Assembly: GCA_006538405.1 (NCBI GenBank)
Contig: BJKQ01000002.1
Span: 868,001-932,000 of the forward strand
DNA from: Hansfordia pulvinata
Lineage: Eukaryota; Ascomycota; Sordariomycetes; Xylariales
Direction of reading: 5' to 3'
DNA: 64,000 nucleotides
Shown: positions 25,017 to 38,214 of the stretch, in pieces
Layout of the letters: every line of letters starts with the position of its first letter
Position numbering within the stretch: position 1 is the stretch's first letter
The notes under the pieces: generated by a model
What the model was told of the DNA's origin: nothing
The model's database searches: none
What the model saw: only the letters and a program-made list of their open reading frames with translations
Program-made: the position numbers and the translations under genes

Positions 25017-28000
25017 GACCGTTTATGGGCGTTTCATGTTTAATCTCCGTAACGGACACCCGGACGGCGTCCTCCAGAGATCGCCATAAGAACATGAGTT
25101 AACGTCCCCAGTTTGGTCGTTGCAAAAATCTGAAGCAGAGAGGTACAAGCAGGTGCTCGCAAGAGGGAATACGAGTACTCTCGCACATAGACACACCCAG
25201 AAATATAGGACTTGCAGGTTGTACTCGCATGCGCAGCGCGAACATGGGGGGGTGTGGACTCGTTTGCCCGTTCGGTCGACAGGCACGGAGCCGAGTGCAG
25301 CGCAGTGCAGAGTCGCAGATGAACGAACCCCAGTCGCGATAATGACGTCTTGCTATAGCCCCAGGTCTCCCGCCTCAGCACCGCCGCACGTGTCACGAAA
25401 AGCTCTCGCTGTCCTGCGGCGGTCGTCGTCCCTCGCTCTTTGCGCCCGCCTCTTTCGCCGGCGACAGCGAGCGGCCTCTCCAGTCGATTCGGGCGAGCTG
25501 AGGCGACGCCCCTGCCGCCGAATCTCAGTTGACTTTCTTTCCTCTTGGGGTTCTGCCCAATCCCGGGATCAATTTGGCGCAAGTGCGGTGGCTGTGGCGG
25601 TTTTCGTGTGCGAGCTCGCCACGCCCACGACGAGGGGGCCGAAAAAGGGGGAGATGGGCGTTGTTCAGGGATACGGCTCTGTTCTATAAGCCCCGAAGAC
25701 CGCGGGGTTGTCGAGAGATGCCATTCGTCCAGATAGATTGGTATGGAGAGCGGGGCCACTCGTAGGCCGACAAGGCAAACAGACAGTAAAGAGAGAGAGA
25801 GAGAGAGACAGACGGGCGATCATGGGTCAGAGAGACGTTGGACACCAAGCGACGACGCGGTTGGCCCCTACTCGTGCCGCCCAGTCGCCCGTGCAGTCAT
25901 CTCGGCCTGGGACTGGCAGCTTGAGAGCCGGTCAAGAGGCGTGGCGTTGGCCATACCGACTGGCCGTCCACAGCCCATGCAAACTGCTGCAAGTCCCGCG
26001 ACCGTAACGGAGCATCTCCATTGCGCACACACACGAGTACTCGTACTCGTACTACGGACTGCATCCAAATGCACGTAAGGCGGTGCTTCGGGGACCACCC
26101 TCTATCGTGAGCTGAGTGGCCGAGGCCAGGATGGTTCTCAACCCTGCTATCTGGCCGAATGAGTCTACCTACTCGCACGAGCCCATACCGCCTCTTACGA
26201 GCACTGCGTAGTGGCGGGCAAGGGCGAACACCTGGCAACCTTCCGAATCGGGGCCGATTATGTGATGCCGGGCATGCACCTTGGGATGCGGTTTGTGATC
26301 CATGTCCCGTCTGCGCGTCGAGACGAGACGGTGAGGCAACGAGTGCGCGCAGAAAACGGCAGGCCCTGGATTGAAGGGCGGCGGCGGCAGCGGCCTCTTT
26401 CAGTCTTCGCCACGCTATGTACCTTACCGTGTAGGCGAGTACTCGTATACCAACCACCACTTTGCGCCATATTCAGTTTGTCAGCAGCCACCTCTCGTCA
26501 CTACCTACCGCCGAGTTGACTCTTGGGCGTCTGTGTCTGGCGGCCCACGTCGCGACCTGACCGACCCTTTTGTCTTTGCGCTCGCGCCTGCGGCCGCCCG
26601 GCGCCTGTTTCGTGTCGCGCCCAGAGGCCAAGCCTATGGCCAACCCGGATGCTATTTCGGTGGCAGCGCGTGCTCTTGGCCATAGTGTCGGTGGTGATTA
26701 CGACGACTCCATTGCCAGGGTGGGGTGAGAAGACCCCAGTGGTAGTTAGTGGTGGTGTGGCGATCACTGGCGGACATGACGGCCATGCTACGAGTATGTT
26801 CTACCTGTATCCCACCCCTCACTCAGGCTGGAACCGTACGGGAACAGGCTGGCGCCGCCGTTGCGATCGCGGGCGAGACGCGTGAGACGGTTAGACATTG
26901 GCCAGTACAAGTTCTCGTACGAGCACTCCCGTCGTAGATGGATTTTTGGCTTGTGGAGATGGCCCGTGTAGCGGGCCGTAGCGTGCCAGGGCTCCTCCCG
27001 TCCCACCACGTTTTGGTCGCGCCCGTTCTTCATGGATCATGGCGGACAGGAAAGCAGGCTACGGCCCAAGCGGGTTCGCCCCCTCCACACCCTTTCCCAC
27101 CGAGTCTTGTGGGCTCGTGGCTGTACGAGCACGAGCAGAGCAGACATCGACGAGAACGTGTACGAGTACTCGCCTTCTCCTCAGTGGTCCAGGAGGGTAT
27201 CGTGCTCCGGGGACCATGCTTGCCGGATCAGTCCCGCCCCCCTGTGTAAGACCGCGCATCCGCCAGAAGATGCCCTGCTTTGATGAAGAAGCAGCAGCCG
27301 AGATCTCATCTCTCGCGGCGTGGAAGAGCTCGGCCGACTGCTCGTACGTGCGGCGGGGACCCGTCTGCAGACGTCCTGCCAGCACAGTCCGCGCTGCTGC
27401 TGCCCTCACCGCAACAATGGGTGGGTGGGAGACACACCTCCCACGTGGACCGACTTGACGTGGTATTAATTATTGACGACGAGGGAGCACGGTGTCCGGG
27501 GGAATAAGGTGCCCTGGAGCAGGCAACAATGGGAGACCTTGGGTAGGACGTATGGCGAGAGGTAGGACTGGCACCAGGACAGGACCCGAGGGGAGGGGTT
27601 GACTCTCGCTACGAGTCTTCAGGCCTGGACCGGCGACCGTTTCGCGAGGCCTCACTTTCAGCCCGTCCTATACTGACTGACTGATGGGAGTGATGAGTGA
27701 CTGATGCCTGCGCTCCCCACCCACTGACGAGTGGCCGTGTCCACCCACACTAGACGCGCCGGCCGTTTTGGCGTCACTGTCGTCCACCCGTTCCGCTAAC
27801 GTTAGCCTCTGGCTCCGCCTCCGGGCTGTGGCATGTATTGGCTGGGGCCGGCTCGCGCCACACGCACAGGGTTCTATTTCCATTTCCATTCTGGTGCTGG
27901 CGTGGTCTGCTCTGCTGCTGCTTGCTCATCAGCCTTTTTCCATTTTCTCTCCGACCGGGGGTGTGATTCATCGGCGAGGCAAGCCCCCCTCCCCACCCCT

Positions 28001-29056
28001 GCCTGATGCCCTCGTACCGGCTCCGTTTCGTTCTGGCACGGGACCGGGCTAGCGCTGCCTTGAGGCCAAAGAGGGTGGGTGGTGGGGTGGCAGGCAGGCA
28101 GATGGGCGGGCAAGCAGGCAGGCACAAGCAGGCAGGCAGGCATCCACCGTTGTGGACGGACTGCCCATCCCCCACCTCCATTGTCCCAATGTACGAGTAT
28201 GGCACCCTCCAAAACGCCGGTCCCGTGCAGTATTGCATCGTAAAAAATGGGCAGGCCGGGTATCATCGTGGCAGGACAGCCCCGGCGGGACGCACAGATG
28301 GGCATGGAAGGGGTGGTGGGGTGGCAGGCACGGAAACCCGCACAGACAACCGCCGCCACCCCTTGCTGCGGTCAACTTGAGCTACCCCCCCCCCCCATCA
28401 TTACCAATTTACACCACACAGTCGGGAAATGCGAGAGGGAGAAAAAAAAGTCGCCCACCCCCGTCTCGCCTGCCGACTTTACTTAAGACCACGGACCTGC
28501 TCGTCCCTTTCCCACCCTCATCCCGCGATCCTGACCCAGCACCGCTCAACCAGCTTGTTCCCAATACACCCTCGCACACACCGACGCCTGGATCCTACTT
28601 GCCGTACTTACATACCACCCGCCCGAAAACCCCGGACCTGCTTGCTGCTTCGTCTCCTTGCTCCAAGCCACCGCGCCCACCATAGACCACGGACCAGAGA
28701 CCCCTCCCCCGGTCTCTTCTCTCTGCTCTATATCAGCCACCCACCCCGAGGCCCTCTCTCAGATGCCCTCATGTCTTTAGAGCCAGAAGCTGATCGACCC
28801 AACGACTGTTTCGTCTCTGACACGGCTGACTGACGCCTCCACGCTGGACTCCACGCCGCTGATTGTCGTCAACAACAGTGTTCGCACTCGCCGACGCTCA
28901 CGCAAACCAACACTCTACAGCAACAACCACAACACCACCAGAACCACCGCAACCACCACCCTCACCACATCGTCGCGACCCCGGCGCATCCCTGGGCCAG
29001 AGCTGCCACCCACCCCGCGCACTAGCCGCACCACCCACACCGCCCCAGCTCCCACC

Positions 29057-30125
29057 ATGTGCAAGGTGCACCACTACAAGGAGATGTACCCGGACGGGCA
29101 CCCCAACGCCTGGACCAACAACGAGCTGTGCTCGCGCTCCCGCCTCGGCCAGCTCTGCGAGCGCACGCAGGACGTCCGCCACCCGACCGAGTTCATCAGC
29201 GCCCCGCGCTTCCAGAAGGACGCCTACCCCCCGACGCCCCCGCGGTCCAACCACTCGGGCTCCGAGTCGGAGCGGTCCAGCGGCAAGAAGCGCTCCTCGG
29301 GCATCTACTCGAGCGGCGCCAAGGAGATCAACATTGAGCGCCGCCCGTCGTCGCGCCGCGATAAGGGCGAGCGCGTGGTGTACGCCGACGAGCCCTCGCT
29401 GTCCCGCACCCCCCCGCGGGGCTGCCGCCAACTACAGCGCCTCGCCCTCGCCCAACGGCAGCAGCAACGCCGAGCGGCGGCGCCGCCGCAACTCGGTGCT
29501 CGAGCCTGACCACATCCGGCCCTCGCTCAAGGTCGAGGTGATCAACGAGCCGTCCACCTCGCCGCAGCGCAAGAAGCCGTCGACGCCGCGGCGCAACAGC
29601 TCCCGCGAGGGCAGCGAGGAGGCGCAGCTGCGGATGCGGCGAGTCGAGGACATGTTCCACCGCGAGGAGGAGTCGCAGACGCGCTTGTCGTCCAAGATCT
29701 CGCGCGCCAACGAGGCCATCTCCAGCCGCCCCGCGATGCCAACGAAGCAGAAGTCTTCGCCGCCCGTCACCACCACGCCTATCACGCCCATCGCACCCAC
29801 CGCCCCGACGTCCTCGTCCGCGTCGTCGTCGTCTGCGGCCAAGCCGCCCAAGTACCGGCGGGGCTCGGTCGTGCTGGACCGGCCGCCCCCGGACGCGCTG
29901 GCCAGCAAGATGAACCGGATGAACATCAAGGACTCGCGGGCCGAGGCGGCCGAGGAGAAGGCGCGGCGGCGGGCGGAGAGGCTGGCCGAGTCGAACCGGA
30001 TGCAGGACGAGCAGGACGCGCAGAAGAAGCGACTCAAGGACCGGATGACGCTGTCGGGCCGGCGGCAGTCGGTCAGCTACACGCGGCCGTCGGGCGTCTT
30101 TGCCGACAGCATCTACCACCACTGA
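29057..30125 (+). CDS. Basic Ser/Arg-rich fungal protein of unknown function (one frame break)
   Basis: Starts MCKVHHYKEMYPDGHPNAWT with context CCCACCATG and ends SGVFADSIYHH at 30125; about 356 aa. Residues ~1–60 (Cys/His/Tyr-containing, LCSRSRLGQLCE) look like the conserved part. The rest is Ser/Arg/Pro-rich and disordered, with RRRRRRNSVLEPDHIRPS as a possible nuclear-localisation segment. A Glu/Arg helix (~290–330, AEAAEEKARRRAERLAES) could form a coiled coil. The frame changes near 29408–29420 in a run of seven C followed by GCGGGG. Removing one C joins RTP to RGAAANYSASPSPNG. No membrane or signal segment is seen. I recognise the general fungal protein type but no named family. The upstream frame from 28863 is a shadow in Pro/Thr-rich leader DNA. 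Confidence 0.72.
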
Positions 30126-31730
30126 TGACCTTTTACTGGGCATGTGGAGGAGATATGACATGTTTGGGAGGATACGATTTTTCACGATTTTGACACGAAG
30201 CGTTTGGACGTGGTTGGATAGGATACCCAGGGAAGCCATCATGTTCTCTTTCCCGGCTCCCACATTTTGGGATTGCTTTATTTTTACCTCTTATGTTTTT
30301 CTTCTTCTTCTTCTTCTCCTGACCATTACGTTAGGCCGGCGAGAAGACCACAGGGTCTGCTTCGCGAGGGCCCAGGAATGTATATATGCACTATTAGATC
30401 TAGGGGAACGCCGCCTCGTGCTTGTCTCTCATCTTGTGTCTCGGATGGTGTGTCTTGTCTTGGCCTTTCTACAGTGCCTATCCCATATCTTGTGTGTGTG
30501 TGCGTGGGTGTGAACAATCGCCCGCAGCACCCGGAGAGTGTGAGTGGGGTATTCCCCAGACTCCCGGCCTATAGGGTTGTGGTCGACGGTTGGGCATCAA
30601 CAGGACCCATATCGCGCGGGCTTAGTGTGCCCCTTGGGTACCTACGGACGGGCGAGTGTGCCTGGTCCGAGGTACTCGCACGCCTACGCGTACAACCCCC
30701 CGTGGTAATCCGAGCAGCCCAAGGGGCAGGCATCCATCCCTACATCTTACCTACCTCTTTACCTAACCTACGGGAGCCGATGAGTTTTCTCTCTCTTTCA
30801 AAGTCAAAGTCGGATAGCCTTGAGGCCTGGTCCCTGTCATTCGCATGTCTTTGGGCTCTGCGAGAATCGGGGCCATTTTGGAGCGCGTGATGGGAAAGAC
30901 GAGTCGGGCTTTGCGCAAGTACGCGTTACTCGTGTAGATAGCCGGTAGATTAGCATGAACAGGATGGGCAATCATTGAGGCCCAATGAATCGAACTTTAT
31001 TCTTAAATTTTTTTTTTTCTCTCGTTCTCGTTCCCTCCCCCGTGAATACGCGACGACGCCACCTACAGCGGGGGCCCATTGACCAACAATTGTGCGGCAT
31101 GGGAAGCCCCCGGTTCGGTTGGGCGACGTCGACCGAACTTGCTTGCACACGTGCTGCTGGACGCGGGACCTCGTCGATGGAGAAGACGCAATCCCGCACT
31201 GAAACTCCCACGGAGACGCAGGGTGGGCGTACGATATACTCACCCCCGTCTGGTCTGTTTCTGCTGTCATCTTGCCCTCGGGCTCGAATCCGGCTTCTGG
31301 GGGTTGGTAGTCGGATGTTGGGGGGGGAGAGAAAGGGTCGTTGCTTTGAGTCGGCCCCTCTTTCTCTGCTACTGCAAGTACACACCGGTGACAGGGAGTT
31401 GACGAGACCGGGAGTCGATGGATGGGAGCCTCTTACGCCGTGAGGAATAAAAAATAAAGGGCAACCCATTTCTCTGCAGCTCTGGAAACGGAGAGGTGGG
31501 GCATGGCCCGTGAAGACTGAACTGAAGAAGACTGAAGAAGATGGACGGACTGACGGCCAGACCCGATTGGGCCCGAGCCGACATGGCTGGATGATGGAGC
31601 AAACGGGAGAGCACCTTAAACTCATACTCCGTAAGGGGCAGGCAGGCAGGCAGGGGAGATACATCGAGACGAGAAAAATGGCCGAAAGAGTCAGACCCCG
31701 CCAGATCGCGGGGTCGATCCAGCAGCAGCA

Positions 31731-31784
<54 letters not shown>
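31731..31784. repeat. CCAG tetranucleotide array (about 13 units)
   Basis: A 54-bp perfect tandem array of CCAG. It is directly preceded by CAGCAGCA. Confidence 0.92.
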
Positions 31785-33146
31785 GGTCGGTCCCCACCGC
31801 CAATTGATTGATCCTACGCGTTTTAGGCAGATGCCCCGTTTTCCATCATGAGTGTGAGTCGTAGCTATTATCTAGGTACTACATGTAGGTATCCTGCAAG
31901 TTAGACCAGGCTGCCGTGCCCTATGTACCACCCAGAGCACGCCAACCAACCCACGCGTTGGTCAGCCACGTGAACACATCTGGCCCTGCCCATTCTGTTC
32001 CCCCCAGTGACCACTGATGCATTTTGCAGCGCGAGCAGACTGGACCCACGCCGAGTGCTGCCTGGGTGGCTTGGTATGGCTTGCAGCAGCCGTGTGTCAT
32101 CCTCGCATACCTTACTTTTACTTACGGGATCAACCTCGATTTCTCCTAGTGTGAGCGGGCAGGCAGGTAATCAGACCGACAGACACATACATGGACGAGG
32201 TTCGAAAGACGACTGGAGCCTCGGATCAGCGAAGGAAAGATCTCCAGTCGCTTCAATCGGCGTCTCGATTCCGCTTGCCCAGACTAGACTGCTCCCTCCC
32301 GGTCCCGCGGCAGAGCCCGCAGAACCCGTACCTTGCGGCAGCGCGTGAAGTCGCGTTGCAGTCGGTCGTACTGGCCAGGGCCCGAAGGTGCATTTCGCGG
32401 TGTGCATGCACATACCTGCCTTGGGCTGCTCGTACACATGTGGTCTGTCCGTCCTTCTGGGCTGGGCTGGCTGACTGGCTGACTGGCTGGCTGACTGATG
32501 AGTGGGCGTGAATGACTGACTGGATGAATGAGTGACTGCGCGACAGATGGGGACTAGCAGGATAGGGCCATACGAGTATGCAATGATAACAGGGACGCAG
32601 GGTGGATGATGACTCTTATTCAATACGAGTACCTTTACCTGTACCACCACCACCTATCCGTAAGCACGATTCCATCCCTTTGCGGCGGACGAGCGATCGA
32701 CCGTTTTGGGCGCAGGCCAGACCCCGCGCCGCTACGTATCGTACCGTCACCGTATCTAAGCACAATATCGATTGACCGCTGCTATTCGCCTGCGCCGTGA
32801 TGCGGGCCTGCGTTGCGTTGCGTTGCGCTGTGTTGCGTGCAGCCGACTTGCCCAGTTCGGCCCATCTCGGGGAGCTTTATTATTGGCTTTATTTTTTATT
32901 TCTCTCCATGTTCCATGTCGTTTTCCCTACTTCTACTACGCGTAGGTTTGCTTATTTGCCGCACTGGCCGGGCTGGCTGGCTGGCTGGCTGGCCTGCTGC
33001 GGAGCCCTCTGCCCCCCCCTCAATCCACCATCGCCACCGTCTCTTTCCGTCCCTCTTGACCGCCACGATAGCCGACCTGCCCCGTGGCCCACGACTGTCA
33101 TGACATATGACATCTACGGTAAGCCATCGGCAAGGGGTCTGGCCCA

Positions 33147-33150
<4 letters not shown>

Positions 33151-33222
<72 letters not shown>
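33151..33222. repeat. (CTG)24 / (CAG)24 trinucleotide repeat
   Basis: Twenty-four uninterrupted CTG units. The frames across it would encode poly-Leu, poly-Ala, poly-Gln or poly-Cys, but none has protein-like flanks, so I treat it as non-coding. Confidence 0.93.
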
Positions 33223-35937
33223 ATCTCTGTTGTGCGTCTGTCTCGATGGCGTGCAGCCTGCGCCTCTGTCTCTCTCGCCTGGTCAGATATCAGGACCGTA
33301 CTCATGAAGGAGAGCAACTGATCTGTTGCACGGGGACAGACGGACAGGGGTCAAGCGCAGACTTGAGGCCTGTGACTTACATACCCGTCCCCGCCGTCGG
33401 CCGACCCTGCGTGAGTGAGCGCTGCCGCTTTGGTTCCCCGCGGCGCCCACTTTGCCTTGGATCCGAATGGCCCCAATGACAGGTTACCTACCTACCTACC
33501 TGACCTGACCTATGCGAGGTAGCTGGAGGTATTTCCCAAATTTGACCGTGTCTCAAGGTACCAACGAGCACAACGCGCATCTACTAGCACACTTCCCCTT
33601 ACCCACGCCCTACCGTAGCCCCTCCGTCTCGTCCCGCGGGTGTCTGCTTGTACCTACGTACGAGTCATCCGTTAGGTAGGCAGCATAACCGGATGGTGGG
33701 GAACCCGACGATACAGATAGATATAGGCAGACAGGACGGAGAGAGGCCGAGACAAAGACACCTATGCGACCATCAAGCCTACGAGTAAACACGATCGCCC
33801 GAGCCCGAATCTGCCCCCCCCTCGCGAGTGTGAGCGCGGGTCCAGCCTCGGTTGTTCGGGCCCGGGAGACAAAGCTGCGTTTGCACGCACCGGAGAGCTC
33901 CCCCTGTCTGTCCCTTGGTCTTGTCCGCGGCGCATGGCGAGCGCGTGCGTGTCGTCGAGCCACTCCCTTCTGTCTCCCTCTCAATGCGAGATACCTGCCC
34001 TATCTCCGTGCGTGTTTCCCGATCCGCCTGCCCGCGTCGAGTATTGGACGGACGTGGATGCGGCGGCCGTCTCCCGGGTTGCCACCGACCCTTGCTGTCT
34101 CGTCTCGCGCATCAGAGCCCGCACGCACAGCACAACACAGCACACGTACTCGTACCATGGCATGCGCATCATCGCGGCGACATGGCCACCAGATCCGTCG
34201 CGCTGCAGGCGTCGCGATAATGCGCCACCCGGTTCGAGGCACGGGCGTTGTAAGGATGTGTCTGTGTTGCCATGCCGCGTCCCGGGTATGAGTATCCTTG
34301 CACTTGCAGTGGGCATGGCCTCCCGTCGTTCTGATCAGGGAATTCAAATCGGAGCACTCATCAGTACGGGTCGGTAAGTATGTGAGGAATGCAGCTTACA
34401 TGTACATGTAGGTTAGTATGCCAGAAACCCGCCTGTATACTGGCCTCATCTCCACCCACACATACCTCACTCACAGACTCACCCACCCCCACACACAGCC
34501 GCCTCTGGATCCCGTGCCACCACCCTTCCCCCACCATCCACCACAAACCATCCCCCCCCCCTCCAGAATGGGCCTCGTTTTCTTCTTCTCCACAGAAACA
34601 AAACCCCCTATGCCTCTCCCCGGCCTTCGCCGGACCTGCCCCGGATCCGCTTCAGCTCAGCAGGCATTGCCATGACGCATACCCGAGCCCCGACCCCCTC
34701 TGTCTCTCTTTCTCTCTTTTTCTGTGCGAACTCCCTCCATCCGAAAGGGTCGCGTGTGGGAAATCCGACGACTGTGGTTCTGCCCCTTTTCTTCTTCTTC
34801 TTGATTCTTTTCCTTCCGGCCATCTCGTTGCCTTTGTTGTCCCGCCTGCTTCCGAGTACCTCCCGGGACCCCCGGCTGCCAGCCGCCCACCACCCTTCGC
34901 GCGCGCAGAATCGTAGACGCGGGCGACCCCGCGGAGAGGACTAGCTACATCCCGTTCGGAGGCTCGACCGCGTGCTGCTGCCCTCCCCGGGATCCGAACC
35001 GCCTGGTCGTCTTGTACGTACGGAGAAGCAGGTGTGAACAAGAGAGAGACGGTTCTGTCATCCCCACCCCCTCCTTTTTTCTCTCTCTCCTCTGGCCCCC
35101 CCTTCACCGCGGGCGCGCTGGGCATCCTCTCGCGATCTCGCGTCTTGGAGGCCCGGATTTCTCTGGACGCATTGGAGTACACACCCGCCGTCCGGTCGCG
35201 GGCCCCGTCACGCGAGCGTGGGTGAGCGACTCGGTCATGCGCCACAACCGCCCCCCCTCCTCCCCCCATTGTCTCTCATCCCCGCGACGCCATCTCGGTT
35301 CGGCGCCGATTCGCTCGCGTTCGTATGCGGGTGTTATATGTACTTCTCTCTCTCTCCAGCATATTGCATTGCCCCTGTTTCCCTGTATGCGTAGAGAAAG
35401 TGCTTCGCCCGACTGGATTCGAGGCCGTTCCCTAGGTAGTGGCACCTGGGTTTGTACCTTAAGGCTTGCTCTGCGCTCAAGGACTGTTGCGGACGTAGAT
35501 AGTACACAGTAGCACCGCGGAAACCCCATATTCGGCTGGAACGAAGAATAAATCAATGAGACGGATACTTTGCGCCTGTGGCTGCTGAGGGTCACTTGTG
35601 GTGGAGAGCTCGTACCTAACGGCAATCATCACTTATCGTTAACAAAGGGCACGCTAGTCCAGAAAAGACGCAGAGGTCTCGGAGTAGCTGTTCGGGACTA
35701 GCGCGCCCCCGAGACTTAGTAATGGCGGGCATTACCAATCAGACCCGCGCCTCTCGAAAGGGCATTTCCTCTTTGGGACTCCGCCTGCTTGCCAGGTACC
35801 GGAGCGGATATCGTCGCCCAGGTCGAGTCGCTTCGCTGGTAGACGAGGGCGCGATGTCTGCGCCGCGGACGTCTGCTGGATGAGAGCTCTGCTCCTTTAG
35901 TCAGCGGGGCTTCGCGACGCCCTCGACGTCCTCGGGG

Positions 35938-35946
35938 TATATAAAA
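35938..35946 (+). promoter_or_regulatory. TATA box of the reductase gene
   Basis: TATATAAAA lies about 210 bp upstream of the ATG at 36156. Transcription would be expected to begin a few tens of bases downstream, giving a leader of roughly 180 nt that ends in a CT-rich run. Position and sequence fit, but the start site was not measured. Confidence 0.6.
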
Positions 35947-36155
35947 CGCAACTTGCTGAACGCTCAAAGTCATCCGCCCACCAACTATCTGCCAAAGACA
36001 ATCGATCTTGAGTCCCTCGGAAGCCGCTCATCACCCGAAGCAACTCGACTTGCACCAGCTCCCTATCCACCGACTAAACTGCTACCCTCAATCAGCCACA
36101 CACAAGCTCCCCCTCCCAGTATCGCATCTTAACTCTCTCTCTCTCTCTGTCTGCC

Positions 36156-37700
36156 ATGGCTTCCGCCGCCGCCGCCGTCCCCGCCCGCACGCACAAGGCC
36201 ATCGTGGCCGTGGGCGCCAAGCGGCCCCTCGAGCTGCGCGACCGCCCGACCGCGGCCCGGGGCCGGGCGAGGTCCTGGTCCGGGTGCTGTGGGCGGCCTC
36301 GACGCCGCTGGACCTGCACCGGGCCGACGGCGGCTTCCTGGTCGAGGGCCCGACGGTCATGGGCTCGTCCTGCGCCGGCCGCGTGGTCGAGGTCGGCGAG
36401 GGCGTGTCGTCCTCGTCCCTGGCCCCCGGCGACGCCGTCTTCGGCCTGCCGGGCCAGGACCCCAGGGAGAAGACGCACCAGGAGTATGTCACCGCGCCGG
36501 CGTGGGCTTTTGGCAAGGTCGGTTCTTTTTTTTTTTTTTTTAGTTCTTCTTTCTTCTGTGTGGTGTCCATTCCTCTGCCTCCCTTTTTGTCGACATTCTA
36601 AATTTGGCACAAAGCTGGAAAAAGGCAATGGCTGACGCCCGAGCAGGTACCCGCCGGCTTCACCATGGAGCAGGCCGCGACGGTGCCGACGAACCTGGTC
36701 ACCGTCTTCAACACCATGTGGCGGGACCTGGACCTGCCGACGCCGTGGCCGCGCCCCGGCGCAGAAGAAGAAGAAGAAGAAGCGGCGCCCCGCGCGCCGA
36801 CGACGCCATCCTCATCTGGGGCGCGGCCTCGTCCGTGGGGCAGTTCGCGCTGCAGGTCCTGCGCTTCTACGGCTACCGGGACCTGGTCGCCGTCGCGTCC
36901 GCCCGCCACCACGCCTACCTGCGGGAGCTGGGGGCCTCGTCCTGCCACGACTACAACAACAGCAACAACAACAGCAGCAGCAGGAGCAGCAGCGGCGGCG
37001 GTAAGGGCAGCAGCGTGGTGGACGACCTGCTGCGCGCCCGGCCCGCGGGGTTCCCGATGGTCATCGACTGCATCGGCTCGCAGGAGGGCACGCTGCGGCC
37101 TATCGCCCAGCTCGTGACCCGCTCCGCCGCCGCCGCCGCCGCCAAAGACTCTTCGTCCTCGTCCACGGACGCTGACGAGAAGAAGAAGAAGACGACGACG
37201 GAGAAGAGGACGAAGACAAAGGTGGCCGTCATGCTGCCCGTGATCCTGACCCACGCCGCCGACGACGTCGTGCCCACCTTCTCCATGGACCCGGCCTCGT
37301 GCGCCGACTGGCCCGCGGACGGGGTCGAGGTGCGCGGCGTGCGGACGCACTTTTACCACGAGGTTCGTTTTTCGTTTTTTTTCTTCTTTTTCTTGTCTTT
37401 CTCTCGTTCTTTTGTTTATTCTCCCTCCGGAATTACCCCGCTTTAGAAGAATATATGAAAAATATAACTAAAACCTGACGGTGAAAACAGAACCCCTTCT
37501 TCGTCGAGAAGCTCAACAGCGTCATCGTGCCGTCGCTGCTGGCCTCGGGCGCGGTGCGGCCCAACCGGCACCGCGTCGTCGGGGGCGCCACGGCGCTGGA
37601 CCGGGCCCGCGCCGCGCTGGACCTGCTGCGCGCCCCGGGCGCCGTCAGCGGGGAGAAGCTCGTGTGGCGGTTCTGCGAGGAGGAGGAGAAGGAGGAGTAA
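36156..37700 (+). CDS. MDR-family enoyl/quinone reductase-like oxidoreductase (two frame breaks)
   Basis: A medium-chain dehydrogenase/reductase of the zinc-less, NADPH-dependent enoyl- or quinone-reductase type. Exons are 36156–36517, 36647–37362 and 37491–37700; introns are 129 and 128 nt with GCTGAC and CCTGAC branch points. The GroES-like domain shows GEVLVRVLWAASTPLDLHRA and VMGSSCAGRVVEVGEGV. The nucleotide-binding fold shows ILIWGAASSVGQFALQVL, then VVDDLLRARPAGFPMVIDCI. The C-terminus is LVWRFCEEEEKEE. The classical zinc-ligand pattern is not seen. The frame breaks at 36255–36261 (a CCCGGGG run) and about 36787–36800; one missing base explains each. Three low-complexity inserts interrupt the fold: Glu-rich at ~36765, Asn/Ser/Gly at 36950–37015 and Lys/Thr-rich at ~37150–37225. 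The substrate is unknown. A TATA box lies at 35938. Confidence 0.78.
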
Positions 37701-38214
37701 TGGTGACGGCGGGGATGTCTATGTGTGAGGGCGTGGCTGGCCGGGGACTTGTAACGGGCGTGTTGCCTACATGACGTCCATGAGTACGGCTAGAGGATGG
37801 ATAAGGGGGGGGGGTTACAATGATGTGGATGGAGGAGTCTTTCTTCAGGGCGAGGCTTGGTGTCAGGTTTAGAGAGATGTGTCCGTGAAACTACACTGCA
37901 ACTTTGGGTTCTTCCTCAGGCCTTCACACGAATGCTCATCGATTCAAGCTTCTCGCTTGCGTTGGTGTTGGTGTGATAACAGCAGTCACTCGACAGCAGC
38001 AACCGCCAACCCTAACCCCTTCCGCTCCACTCTCTCCGTCGCCGTTCGTCGTCCCCACACATTGCGGCATACCAGAAGCCGGGTCAGCGCCGGGCGGGAA
38101 CAGACAGTTAGGTCGGCAGCGCCAGCACCGCGAGAAACGGGCAGCAGAAGCAGCAGCAGCTGAGGCAGCAGACGCGGCGGCGGCGGCGCTCCCCGCGTCC
38201 GCGCTCTTCGCTCG

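Larger units (their letters stand above)
18813..29056. other. 10 kb gene-free region
   Basis: The promoter of the BRCT gene lies at the left, and the CA/CC-rich leader of the gene at 29057 lies at the right. Between them many overlapping frames on both strands are open only because stops are scarce; none shows a recognisable domain. A minus frame at 19178–19438 has slightly protein-like sequence but no start context or partner exons that I can place. Also present are a GAT-type microsatellite (~21148–21186), a G16 tract, a 16-bp palindrome at 25001–25016, and nine copies of TACGAGTA/TACTCGTA between 24.6 and 28.2 kb. Confidence 0.55.
30126..36155. other. 6 kb gene-free region with large microsatellites
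   Basis: Contains the 3' end of the gene at 29057 and the promoter of the reductase at 36156. Between them are a CCAG array, a pure (CTG)24 tract, ACCT repeats at 33483–33501 and C/T-rich stretches. Four TACGAGTA copies fall between 32.5 and 34.2 kb. No reading frame with recognisable domains is seen on either strand. Confidence 0.55.
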
